DNA of 16,528 nucleotides from Acidobacteriaceae bacterium (GCA_003140705.1 PLKU01000288.1:3733-20260); one strand, 5' to 3'. Positions 6,816 to 15,084 are shown, counted from the stretch's first letter. Numbers and translations: made by a program. Notes: a model not told the origin generated them from the letters alone.

Positions 6816-8375
6816 ATGACGAACAACGGAACCGCCCCCAAAACCCTCGGCAAGACCCGCCCGCACCAGACGCAGAACGAGGCGCTGGTGTTTGAGAAGT
6901 CGTCGCCCGGCAAGCGGGCTTACAAGATGCCGCCGCTGGATGTGCCTATTGTTGATCCAGCCGTCGTGTTGGGCGAAGCCCATCGTTCGGAGAGCGCGCA
7001 GCTCCCGGAATTAAGCGAGATCGAGATCATCCGGCACTTTACGCGACTCTCGACGTGGAACTACGCCATCGATCTGGGGATGTATCCGCTGGGCTCCTGC
7101 ACCATGAAGTACAACCCGCGGGTGAACGAGGCGGTTGCGCGAATCGAGGGGCTGGCGGAGGCGCATCCCTATCGGCCGGACGCGCTGGCACAGGGGATTC
7201 TTGAAGTGATCGAGCTGTTGCAGCGCTGCCTGATCGAAATCACGGGCATGGACGCGATCACCCTTCAGCCGGCGGCCGGGGCACATGGCGAATTCACCGG
7301 CATTCTTCTTGTGCGCGCGTGGCATGAGTCGCAGGGGAATGCGCGCCGCAAGATCCTCATCCCCGACTCGGCGCACGGCACCAATCCCGCGACCGCGGCC
7401 ATCTGCGGATACCAGGTGGAGAACCTCAAGTCCAATGCGGAAGGCGGCATCGATCTTGAAGCCCTGGCGCGGCAGGTGGACGAAGAGACTGCTGCGCTGA
7501 TGCTCACCAACCCCTCGACGATAGGAGTCTTCGAGAGCCAGATCCACAAGATCGCTGACATTCTCCACGCCAAGGGCGCCCTGCTTTATATGGACGGCGC
7601 CAATATGAATGCGCTGGTGGGCAAAGCTCGCCCCGGCGACTTCGGCGTTGACGTCATGCACCTGAACCTGCACAAGACCTTCTCCACGCCGCACGGCGGC
7701 GGCGGCCCGGGCTCTGGTCCTGTGGCTTGCAAGGCTTTCCTCGAGCCCTTCTTGCCGACGCCAGTGCTGGTGCGGACGGCAAGGACTGAGGGACCAGGGA
7801 CTACGGGGCTAGCCGGTCAGGTACCAGAGACAACGGGACAACTGCACTGGAACTATGACAGGCCGCAAACAGTGGGGCGCGTGCGGGCGTTCTATGGCAA
7901 TACCGGCATGTTTATCCGCGCGCTGGCCTACATTCTGGCCAACGGCCCCGACGGACTTCGCCAGACCACTGAAGACGCTGTCCTCAACGCCAACTACATC
8001 CGCGCCAAACTTGAAGACCTCTACGAGCTGCCTTACAAAACTGCGTCGATGCACGAGGTGGTGTTCAGCGACAAGCGGCAGGCGGCGAAGGGCGTCAGGA
8101 CCGGCGACATCGCCAAGCGCCTGATCGACTACGGGTTTCATCCCTACACGGTGAGCTTCCCGATGATTGTCCACGGCGCCCTGATGATCGAGCCGACCGA
8201 GAGCGAGTCGCTTGAAGAGCTGGATCTGTTTGTCGATGCCATGCGCTCCATTGCGAAGGAAGTCGACGAGACGCCGGAGCTGGTGAAGACCGCGCCACAT
8301 TCCACGCGCGTTGGGCGGCTTGACGAGGTGCAAGCGGCCAGAAAGCCGATTCTTCGCTGGCGCCCCTCGCAGTAG
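6816..8375 (+). CDS. gcvPB: Glycine dehydrogenase (aminomethyl-transferring) subunit 2
   Basis: This 519-aa protein is the PLP-binding half of the P-protein and works as a GcvPA/GcvPB assembly in the cytoplasm. The PLP lysine is K287 in NLHKTFSTPHGGGGPGSGP. Other family motifs are LGSCTMKYNPRVNEAVAR, TLQPAAGAHGEFTGIL, PDSAHGTNPATAAICGYQV and YDRPQTVGRVRAFYGN. The start at 6816 follows the gcvPA stop without a gap, with GGAGG 5 nt upstream, so coupling is likely. Between PTPVLV and NYDRP there are roughly 15-17 more residues than I expect for the family (RTARTEGPGTTGLAGQVPET and onward). The underlying DNA is repetitive and is described separately. The N-terminus is also somewhat long, but all catalytic motifs are present, so I treat the gene as functional. 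Confidence 0.97.
   Translation: MTNNGTAPKTLGKTRPHQTQNEALVFEKSSPGKRAYKMPPLDVPIVDPAVVLGEAHRSESAQLPELSEIEIIRHFTRLSTWNYAIDLGMYPLGSCTMKYNPRVNEAVARIEGLAEAHPYRPDALAQGILEVIELLQRCLIEITGMDAITLQPAAGAHGEFTGILLVRAWHESQGNARRKILIPDSAHGTNPATAAICGYQVENLKSNAEGGIDLEALARQVDEETAALMLTNPSTIGVFESQIHKIADILHAKGALLYMDGANMNALVGKARPGDFGVDVMHLNLHKTFSTPHGGGGPGSGPVACKAFLEPFLPTPVLVRTARTEGPGTTGLAGQVPETTGQLHWNYDRPQTVGRVRAFYGNTGMFIRALAYILANGPDGLRQTTEDAVLNANYIRAKLEDLYELPYKTASMHEVVFSDKRQAAKGVRTGDIAKRLIDYGFHPYTVSFPMIVHGALMIEPTESESLEELDLFVDAMRSIAKEVDETPELVKTAPHSTRVGRLDEVQAARKPILRWRPSQ
7783..7811 (+). repeat. Heptad-like repeat inside gcvPB
   Basis: Positions 7783-7803 are three consecutive 7-mers: GGACTGA, GGGACCA and GGGACTA. After one extra base comes GGGGCTA at 7805-7811, and the less regular GCCGGTC follows. 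Three heptads equal 21 bp, so the array keeps the reading frame and encodes part of the extra Gly/Thr-rich segment TEGPGTTGLAG. The CTA-containing unit resembles the intergenic GCTAGRR heptads near gcvPA but is not identical. Confidence 0.6.
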
Positions 8376-8466
8376 CGGGCGGCGGTTCCTATTCCGGTCC
8401 CGTTTTCCTCATTTCCGACTTTTCCGTGCTTTTCCGGGAACAGGATTCGGCCTAAACTTTCCTGAT

Positions 8467-9852
8467 ATGGCAACGATTCCCGACCTGAGATTAGACGCTG
8501 GGCTGCCGGCAAATATCGACGCAGAAAAGACGATCCTCGGCGCTATCCTGCTTGATAATGCGGCCCACGCCGAGGCTGCAGAAAAGCTCCAATCCGACGA
8601 CTTTTCCCTAGACTCCCATCGCCGTATCTTCTTGCGCATGACGGAGTTGATGGATGGCCAGCGCGCCGTCGACATCGTGACCCTGGCCAACGAGCTGGCC
8701 CGCTACAAGGAAGTTGAGTCCGTTGGCGGTGTTGCCTACCTTGCCAGCCTGACCGAGGGTTTACCCCGCCGCCCGGTCATTGAAGAGTACATCCGGATCG
8801 TCAAAGACAAGAGCCTGCTGCGCAAGCTCATGGGCATTTGCTCCATGGCGATTGCCCGCGCCGCCGACCAGGGCGAGAGCGCGTTGGATGTTCTGGGCGC
8901 CGCTGAAGCGCAGTTGATGGAGGTCACGGAAAAGGGCATCACCCAAGGCTTGCAGTCGCTGGACCAGATTGTTCAGCACTCCTTTGGGACAATCGACAAC
9001 CTGTACAAGCAGAGCCGGGAAGTTACCGGCCTGGCTACGGACTTTATTGAGTTTGACCGCATGACCAGCGGCCTGCAAAAAGGCGAGCTCATCATCATTG
9101 CCGCACGCCCTTCGATGGGCAAGACGGCCCTGGCCATCAACATCGCCCAGAACGCGGCCGTCAGCCACAACGCCACGGTCGCCGTCTTCAGCCTTGAAAT
9201 GAGCAAAGAATCGCTGCTGCGCCGCATGTTGGCGTCGCAGGCAGGCGTCGACCAGCGCAACCTGCAAACCGGCTTCCTTGGCAGAGAAGATCAGGGAAAG
9301 CTGCAAAATGCATTGGGCCAGCTGGTCGAGTCCCGCATGTTCATTGACGACACGGCTGGCATCTCCCTGACTGAAATGCGCGCCAAGGCCCGGCGCCTGA
9401 AGCAGAACGCAGGTGGGCTCGATCTGATCGTGGTGGACTATCTTCAGCTCATGTCTGCTACCCTGTCGACCGCGGGAGGCAAGCACTATGAGAACCGCAC
9501 GCAAGAAGTCTCGGCGATTTCCCGTGGCTTGAAGGCTCTGTCAAAAGAGCTGAATGTTCCGGTGGTTGCACTTTCGCAGCTGTCTCGCGCCAGTGAGCGC
9601 CGCGGCGATGACAAGCGCCCAATGCTGAGCGATTTGCGCGAGTCGGGCTCCATTGAGCAGGATGCGGACGTGGTGGCCTTCATCCATCGCGAGTCGTACT
9701 ACAACCGCACGGAAGAGATGTCAGAAGACGAAAAGGCCAAGTCGGAGATCATTCTCGCCAAACAGCGCAACGGCCCCACGGGCATAGTTCACCTACACTT
9801 TATCTCCCGCTTCACGCGCTTTTCCAATCCGGATACGACGCACGCGGACTGA
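8467..9852 (+). CDS. dnaB: Replicative DNA helicase
   Basis: This 461-aa hexameric 5'-3' helicase unwinds DNA at the replication fork and interacts with primase. The N-terminal domain starts MATIPDLRLDAGLPANIDA and includes EKTILGAILLDN. The RecA-like C-terminal domain has Walker A ARPSMGKT (residues 213-220, lysine 219), Walker B LIVVDYLQLM (Asp324) and the later QLSRASERR, LSDLRESGSIEQDADVV and AKQRNGPTG motifs. The length is normal for bacterial DnaB and no intein is present. The frame can be extended upstream to 8311, but that would overlap gcvPB and the extra part is Arg/Phe-rich junk; the ATG at 8467 fits the family. No clear Shine-Dalgarno precedes it. It lies 91 bp after gcvPB on the same strand, perhaps with its own promoter. 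Confidence 0.96.
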   Translation: MATIPDLRLDAGLPANIDAEKTILGAILLDNAAHAEAAEKLQSDDFSLDSHRRIFLRMTELMDGQRAVDIVTLANELARYKEVESVGGVAYLASLTEGLPRRPVIEEYIRIVKDKSLLRKLMGICSMAIARAADQGESALDVLGAAEAQLMEVTEKGITQGLQSLDQIVQHSFGTIDNLYKQSREVTGLATDFIEFDRMTSGLQKGELIIIAARPSMGKTALAINIAQNAAVSHNATVAVFSLEMSKESLLRRMLASQAGVDQRNLQTGFLGREDQGKLQNALGQLVESRMFIDDTAGISLTEMRAKARRLKQNAGGLDLIVVDYLQLMSATLSTAGGKHYENRTQEVSAISRGLKALSKELNVPVVALSQLSRASERRGDDKRPMLSDLRESGSIEQDADVVAFIHRESYYNRTEEMSEDEKAKSEIILAKQRNGPTGIVHLHFISRFTRFSNPDTTHAD

Positions 9853-10987
9853 AGTGAAAGGTAGAGCAAAGCCATCTCAAGACTTCTATTTTTGTGTTTG
9901 GTGAAAGCAGGGGATCTACGTCTCAGATCACGAAAGCTTGCGCTGTAAGCAGGACTCCCGCAACCTCGATGATGACGAGTTCTCTGGGCTGAGAGATGAT
10001 ACCGAGCGAGACGATAAGCGCTGTCGCGCCGGCGGCAGATGGCTCACGCGGAAGCGAGCCATCTGCGCGCACGCGGCCGAATTCGAGAGAGTTGCGACCG
10101 ACCCGTTCCGATCTGATTCCCGCTGAACAGCTCGTCTTCGCCCCACCAGCAGCTCATGCGCGCTAATACGTCAACAGATTGTCCCGGTCGCTCGATCCAA
10201 TAAGGGCAAGCTCGCCACTCCGGAAGTAACCATCTCCTCGGCGATCGCACGGCAGATCTAGTCGGTATAGGCAAGATCTTCCGGGAACGCCTCTGGCTGG
10301 TTCCGAACTTCCCAGTCTCCGCCAGTGACCGACAGCTCGGTCATTACCTCTGCAACGCTGACGTCTCGAGAGGATCAACGCCGTACTCGCGGGAAAGATG
10401 AAATCCGCGACGACTCAGTTTCTCAGTCAGGATCGACCTGGACATCACTACCGATGTCCTCAAACCAACAAGAAGCAGATGCCGCATAGGAGGGTAGCGC
10501 CGTGTTGTGAAGCAACAACATTGAGCCCGCTCTTCTTTCTCGCGTTGGAATAGTTACCAAGGTCACACCAGATGTCTGCATGCGTGATAGGAGTCATAGA
10601 GTGTTCTTCATATCGCAATGAGGCTGGGAACATAGGTTCGTGCCCAACCGCAAAAGTGCCGGGATGAGGGCTAAGGGAGAGCTATCCCCAAGTTGCGGAA
10701 GAACGCAGGGGAATTGAAGTGAAAGGCGCACTCCCACTTGATCTCTGGCACGTGAGCTCAAGGGAATGATTGTGAAGAAGCTGCCCAAACGTTCCGACTA
10801 CACAAGTTGCCGTTGGTGCAGGTGGATTCGTGAATGCCGCATATTGCACTCGAGGGATTGAGCCTGGGCTTTATGAATGCACTCACATCAGCATTCTGCT
10901 TTTGCTTCTCGAGGGCGCACCTATCAGGAAATCTGGTATCACAAGGGGCCGTGCTAATCAATTGAGATTGAATAGTGGAGTTGTCCA
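9853..10987. other. 1.1-kb stretch without a recognisable gene
   Basis: Every open frame here is short (at most about 76 codons), and on neither strand do I recognise a family motif or a good start context. No tRNA-like T-loop, rRNA or CRISPR pattern is visible. It does contain an 11-bp-stem hairpin at 10035-10066 and two copies of the 12-mer TGAAGTGAAAGG (9850-9861, overlapping the dnaB stop, and 10715-10726). The base composition is less GC-rich than that of the flanking genes, especially towards 10750-10987. It could be decayed coding sequence, an unrecognised RNA or spacer DNA. The final bases form the leader of the vWA gene, with GTGGAG as its ribosome binding site. Confidence 0.7.
10035..10066. 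other. Perfect inverted repeat (hairpin) in the non-coding stretch
   Basis: GCAGATGGCTC (10035-10045) and GAGCCATCTGC (10056-10066) are exact reverse complements separated by 10 nt. No T-run follows on either side, so it does not look like an intrinsic terminator. The role is unknown. Confidence 0.6.
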
Positions 10988-12338
10988 ATGAAATTGCTCA
11001 AAGGGTCTTCTATCTGCAAGTTTCTGATGGAAGACCGTGGTCAGGCATTGCCTGTGATCATGTTCGGCCTTCCCGCATTTTTGGGATTCGCCGGGATTTC
11101 AATTGAGGTCGGCCATGGCTACTATGCCGTGGAAATGCTCAGGGCATCGACGAATGCAGCTGCGTTGGCGGGAGCGACAGCCATGCCCAACCAGGCAAAT
11201 GCGACCACCTATGCGAGCAATTACAGCTCAATCGAAACAGATAAGAACGCCAACGGGATCTTGAGTGTACAGCCGACTCGGCTTGCCACTTCCTTCTAGT
11301 GCTCGAGCACCGTGTCCGGGTGGGGGACGCCCTGCCAGGACAACAATGGCAACAATACTTCGAGCGGCGCCAACGTCATGACGGTCCCGCAAACGGCACA
11401 CCTGCCGACGTGGATCGCAGGCATGTTCGGCTTGCAAAACTTCACCATTACAGCAACGGCTACCGCGACCATGGCTGGCGGTCAATACACGCCGGATAAC
11501 ATTGCAATCCTCGTCGATACAACGAATTCGATGTCGTCCAATGATCCCGGCACGCAGACTGCCTGCAGTAACAAGTCACAAATTGCCTGCGCGTTGCTGG
11601 GCGCCCAGAAACTGCTGGGAGAGTTGAACCCCTGCTCTTCGGGCACCACCTGCACCTCCGGCAGCTTGCCTGTGAATACCGTCAGCCTGTTTGTCTTCCC
11701 AGCTGTATCTAGCGCGACTAAGTCAAATGACTATTTCTGCCCCACAACAAACCCTACGATCGAACCGTACACGTTCCAAAATACAACGGCGGCCAATCCG
11801 AATTTCAATCCGCCTGTAAATTCTTCTACGGGAATCCCCCTATACGCATACCAGATCACGAACTGGTCTACGGATTACCGCTCCTCCGTCGGGGCGAATG
11901 CGTTGAATCCGAATTCTGACATCGTGGTCGCAGTCGGCGACTCGGGCGTGGGCGGCTGCAACGGTACCTCAGCCGCATTTGGCTGCACCTCTGCAAACAA
12001 TTGCAGCCCCACCTCCTACACGTATCCTTCCGCCCTCGGTGAGTGCGGGCAGGCAGTGGTAGCTGCCCAGGCCGCCGCGGCAGCCGGAACCAAAGTAGAA
12101 ACCATCGGCTACGGCTCTGAAACATCGGGATGCACCACGGATAAGACCTATAGCGCGACGGTTGGGTCCGTGCCAGGCGTTGGCTGCCATGGCTTCCGGA
12201 TTGCAGTATGTCTATTCCGATGACGGTGATGGCTGCGTGTCGGCAGATAACGGAAGCGTCACTCAACTCAACCAGATCTTCGGAGCCATTACAAATGGCC
12301 TGTCGTCTCCGCGGTTGTTGCCCAACGGCATTCCATAA
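10988..12338 (+). pseudogene. TadE/G-like von Willebrand factor A protein, interrupted by an in-frame TAG and a frameshift
   Basis: The N-terminus (MKLLKGSSICKFLMEDRGQ, then a hydrophobic helix around IMFGLPAFLGFAGISIEVG and RASTNAAALAGA) is the TadE/TadG pilus-assembly leader. The same frame meets TAG at 11297-11299 after LATSF and then continues, still in frame, as CSSTVSGWGTPCQDNNGNN. The vWA domain begins at NIAILVDTTNSMSSND, a MIDAS-type DxTxS site. Near 12160 the frame breaks: the original frame ends at 12223 in unrelated sequence, while the next frame supplies GPCQALAAMASGLQYVYSDD, then TQLNQIFGAITNGLSSPRLL and a stop at 12336-12338. The span of 1351 nt is one more than a multiple of three, consistent with one extra base, possibly in the GGG at 12164-12166. 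GTGGAG 7 nt before the ATG is a fair ribosome site. Members are membrane-anchored, surface or pilus-related proteins. No other tad genes are nearby. Sequencing error is an alternative. Confidence 0.8.
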
Positions 12339-12358
12339 AATCGTATGAGTACCTGAAT

Positions 12359-12393
12359 TCACTCCTGTTCGACCATAAGTCGATCAGGAGTGA
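12359..12393 (+). terminator. Hairpin downstream of the vWA gene, probable terminator
   Basis: TCACTCCTGTTCGAC (12359-12373) pairs with GTCGATCAGGAGTGA (12379-12393), a 15-bp stem with one mismatch and a 5-nt loop. CTGTTTCTT follows, a modest T-rich tail. It lies 21 bp after the restored stop of the vWA gene and could also be the boundary of the adjacent transposase remnant. Confidence 0.6.
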
Positions 12394-12402
12394 CTGTTTC
12401 TT

Positions 12403-12486
12403 CACCTGGCCCTTCACCGCATTCTCGCTGGTCCCGTAGAAGGCTTTGATGCGCAGGTGCCGCTTCAGCGTGCGGACGTAGAGGAA
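12403..12486 (-). mobile_element. IS4-family transposase C-terminal remnant
   Basis: Read on the minus strand, about 28 codons give FLYVRTLKRHLRIKAFYGTS followed by ENAVKGQV. This closely matches the conserved C-terminal block of IS4-family DDE transposases (typically WIKQHLRIKAFYGTSENAVKTQ). The sequence before and after does not continue the transposase in any frame I can follow, and no complete element or terminal inverted repeats are evident. It is a scrap left by an old insertion, located between the broken vWA gene and the carotenoid gene. Confidence 0.65.
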
Positions 12487-12595
12487 TCGCAATGTTGAAA
12501 GGCGGCGCTGCAACGGATGGAGAGAAACGATTTCAACGTCGGACGAATTGGCAATTTCGGGCATTCCCTGGCAAACATTCCATGAGGTGAGCGAG

Positions 12596-13465
12596 TCAAC
12601 CTGATTTTGACTGAACGTTCAGCCTGGACCATGCCAGCAGAGCCATGGGCACCATCGCGAAAACGGAGATCGGCGTACAGGCGATGAGAATGTCCATGGT
12701 CAACCACTGCCTGCCTGAAGCGTCGATTGCCGTGCGTGGAAACAACCCCGCCCTGAAGATGAAGAGATTTCCCAAGGCGCACACCCCATAACAAAGAATT
12801 GCGGAACGCCAGTAGCAGCTCGACGAGGGAACCGGTCCGCCGGGATTCGCCCTGCAATACAGCGCGAATGCCAGATAGAAGAGAAAAGCCGTCAAGTACC
12901 AGCCGAGGAAGTTGCTAATCGGTACGCCGAAGAACGGGCCTCCGTCACGCCAGATCCAGGCACGGTCAAGAGTTCCCCATATCGGGTCCATCGAGAGATC
13001 CCACAGAACCATGATGAAACTGGCCAACAATGGCAGCGCAAAGACGCGTTTCGCGGTGAGAGGCTTGTCGCGATAGCCCAGGATGAGGAGACTTAACACC
13101 CAGGCGCAGTAGCCGATGCCCAGGTAAGCCAGGACCAGCAGGATCGGCAAATCAAATACCTTGGGCCCCATCAGATCAGTGAAGTAGTAGTGCCCGAACG
13201 GAAAGCCGGTGCGCAGGCTGAGACTTTCAGAAATGGCTCCCACTCCAAGGCAGCACACCGTGAAGGCAATCATGCCCCTGACGCGATAAAGAATGCTTCC
13301 GTGAACCAGGGCGAAGACGGCTGGAGATACTACCTGAAGTAAGACGATCAGGAGGATCGAAAATGTTTCCGGGTAAGGTTGCAACACGCGGCCCAGTGCA
13401 TAGAGCGACAGAGCGGCCCACAGCACGACTGTCTGCCACTTGGCAACGCTAGCACTTTCGGCCAT
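12596..13465 (-). CDS. CruF-like carotenoid biosynthesis membrane protein (PF04240 type)
   Basis: From the ATG at 13465 the protein is 289 aa with about eight hydrophobic helices. The motifs GAISESLSLRTGFPFGHYYF, VFDLPILLVLAYLGIGYC and WDLSMDPIWGTLDRAWIWRD, then GPFFGVPISNFLGWYLTAF, are characteristic of the family holding CruF and bisanhydrobacterioruberin hydratase. These enzymes add water across the carotenoid end-group double bond. The exact substrate cannot be read from sequence, so no symbol is given. The frame extends 60 codons upstream to 13645, but that part is Arg/Thr/Pro-rich, overlaps an oppositely oriented HTH-like fragment and lacks family character. GGGGAGAAGGG just before 13465 supports the shorter form. 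No other carotenoid genes (crtB, crtI, glycosyltransferase) are in the window, so precursors must be made from loci elsewhere. Confidence 0.82.
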   Translation of the reverse strand: MAESASVAKWQTVVLWAALSLYALGRVLQPYPETFSILLIVLLQVVSPAVFALVHGSILYRVRGMIAFTVCCLGVGAISESLSLRTGFPFGHYYFTDLMGPKVFDLPILLVLAYLGIGYCAWVLSLLILGYRDKPLTAKRVFALPLLASFIMVLWDLSMDPIWGTLDRAWIWRDGGPFFGVPISNFLGWYLTAFLFYLAFALYCRANPGGPVPSSSCYWRSAILCYGVCALGNLFIFRAGLFPRTAIDASGRQWLTMDILIACTPISVFAMVPMALLAWSRLNVQSKSG

Positions 13466-13610
13466 CCCTTCTCCCCGTATCGATGAGTTTACCGTGGGTG
13501 GCGTTCTGAACGATTCTTCAGTTTGTTGCCGATCCGGAGGTTGCTTCGTCTTTAGTGCGCGATTCCGGGTGAACCGATTGACCAGGGGGTGTTCCAGCCG
13601 CCCCGTTCGC

Positions 13611-13840
13611 GCCTTCGAGGACGCCGTCATCTTCGTTCTCGACATGGAAAAGTGTCAGGGCCGGCTCGGATCGCTGGACCGCCAGATGCTGAGCCGGGTG
13701 GTGCAGCAGGAGAACACCTACCCTGAGGCGGCCGTGTTGCTGGGATGAGTGTCCGCGTCCTCAGCTACAAGCTGCGTCGGGCGATTGACCGGCTGACGGA
13801 GATGCCGCTGGAGACGAGGTTGCTGGTGATTCCGCACTGA
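13611..13840 (+). pseudogene. Frameshifted fragment resembling sigma-70 region 4 / HTH protein
   Basis: Frame one reads AFEDAVIFVLDMEKCQGRLG, then SLDRQMLSRVVQQENTYPEA and AVLLG, and stops at 13746-13748. A second frame starting at 13745 continues MSVRVLSYKLRRAIDRLTEM and PLETRLLVIPH to a stop at 13838-13840. Joined, the two resemble a sigma-70 region 4-like helix-turn-helix (LDRQ...V.QE...EAA.LLG.S.R....KL..A.DRL.E), and they overlap by one base, consistent with a 1-nt deletion near 13744. The piece lacks sigma region 2, and no convincing start or ribosome site is visible upstream. It may be a decayed regulator gene or the tail of one. Confidence 0.5.
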
Positions 13841-13870
13841 TATCAATATGAGAGAAGGGAAGTGGGCGAT

Positions 13871-13897
13871 GGGGGAGCGTGCAGTCGGCGCTCTCCC
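13871..13897. other. Short hairpin upstream of the hydrolase gene
   Basis: GGGGGAGCG (13871-13879) pairs with CGCTCTCCC (13889-13897), nine pairs including one G-T, around a 9-nt loop. The following sequence is not T-rich. It could mark the end of the broken HTH gene, but the case for termination is weak. Confidence 0.35.
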
Positions 13898-13986
13898 TCC
13901 GTCCTCTGATATCGTGGACGGGTTCCGTGGATCGATGCCGGAACGTGCGTCAATCAATCACGGTTCAAAAATGAGGAACTGACTCG

Positions 13987-15084
13987 ATGTCCCCATTGTC
14001 TCGTCACGCCGCTTTACTTCTCCTGTTTACATCGGCAGCACTTATTGCGCAGCAGCCCGCCCCCACCCCCGCAACCGCTCCGCAGCCAACGACTGCCGCT
14101 GAAGCTCCCAATCGCGACACCAGCTACATCGATGAGCAGGGCACGGCGCACGTGACGCGCGTGGTCCCGGTGCCTGCAACCATCAGCACCCAGGCGCAGT
14201 TGATGCTGGGGCGCGCCGTCCCCGATCAAGCTCCGCCGCAATCGCTCGAGGAGCGGCGCAGGCTCACCGATGAATACACCGCCCTAGTCCGAAAGGCCTG
14301 GGACAGGCTATGCCCCAACCAGCTTGTGGAAGACAAGATCGCCGGAGTGCCGGTGCGTATTATCACGCCTGCGGGTGAGCCTGAGGCCAATCGCGACAAG
14401 GTGCTGCTCAACCTCCACGGCGGCGGCTTCAACTCGGACTCGGGATCGTATACAGAGTCGATTCCGATCGCCGGATTCACCAAGATCACGGTCGTTGCCG
14501 TGCTCTACCGACTGGCCCCCGAACACCCCTTCCCCGCGGCAGTCGACGATTCGGTAGCCGTCTATAAGGAGTTGCTCAAAACCTACAAGCCCGATCACAT
14601 TGTCATCTACGGGACTTCCGCGGGCGCCGACCTAACCGCCGAGGTGGCCGCGAGGATCAAGCAGCTTGCCCTGCCCATGCCTGCAGCGCTCGGCATTTTC
14701 AGCGGCATGGGCGATTTTGCCCGCAACGGCGACTCGATAGCCCTCTATGGACTGCGCGGTTTCTCCGGACCACTCGATCCGCCAACATCGCAACCGCACG
14801 ACGGCTACTATGTGGGCGGAACTGACGCCAGAGACCCCATCCTCTCGCCCATTTACAGCGATCTTCATGGCCTGCCGCCTTCGCTGTTCGTCACCAGCAC
14901 GCGAGACATGCTGCTCAGCGGCACCGTCAACCTGCACCGTGCCTATGTGAACGCAGGAGTCGACGCCCGCCTGGTCGTCTTCGACGCTCTCACACACGCA
15001 TTCTGGTACGACCCTCTGCTGCCGGAAGCACAAGAGGCCAACCACATCATGGCCGATTTTTTTGTGAAACAACTGGGCAAGTAA
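13987..15084 (+). CDS. Secreted alpha/beta hydrolase of the hormone-sensitive lipase (HSL) type
   Basis: This 365-aa protein starts MSPLSRHAALLLLFTSAALI with likely signal-peptide cleavage after the Ala-rich segment near AQQ, so it should act in the periplasm or outside. A Pro/Ala/Thr-rich linker precedes the catalytic domain. The oxyanion motif HGGGF is at residues 144-148 and the nucleophile elbow GTSAG at 209-213 (Ser211). The acid is probably D307 in STRDMLLSG and the histidine H337 in ALTHAFW, giving a complete Ser-Asp-His triad of the Abhydrolase_3/HSL family. Such enzymes hydrolyse short acyl esters or related substrates; the natural substrate is unknown. GAGGA lies about 9 nt before the ATG. 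It seems monocistronic, with the next gene 177 bp away behind its own promoter. Confidence 0.9.
   Translation: MSPLSRHAALLLLFTSAALIAQQPAPTPATAPQPTTAAEAPNRDTSYIDEQGTAHVTRVVPVPATISTQAQLMLGRAVPDQAPPQSLEERRRLTDEYTALVRKAWDRLCPNQLVEDKIAGVPVRIITPAGEPEANRDKVLLNLHGGGFNSDSGSYTESIPIAGFTKITVVAVLYRLAPEHPFPAAVDDSVAVYKELLKTYKPDHIVIYGTSAGADLTAEVAARIKQLALPMPAALGIFSGMGDFARNGDSIALYGLRGFSGPLDPPTSQPHDGYYVGGTDARDPILSPIYSDLHGLPPSLFVTSTRDMLLSGTVNLHRAYVNAGVDARLVVFDALTHAFWYDPLLPEAQEANHIMADFFVKQLGK

Noticed and set aside
8761..9504. 247-codon minus-strand open frame opposite dnaB
   Set aside because: It is a shadow of the conserved helicase coding strand, with no recognisable domain or start signal.
9850..10726. Direct repeat TGAAGTGAAAGG (9850-9861 and 10715-10726) as mobile-element ends
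   Set aside because: The repeat is only 12 bp, no inverted termini or transposase lie between the copies, and one copy overlaps the dnaB stop codon; chance is plausible.
11297..11299. In-frame TAG as a recoded codon (pyrrolysine or readthrough)
   Set aside because: A second, independent lesion near 12160 makes simple decay or sequencing error more likely, and nothing in the window suggests recoding machinery.
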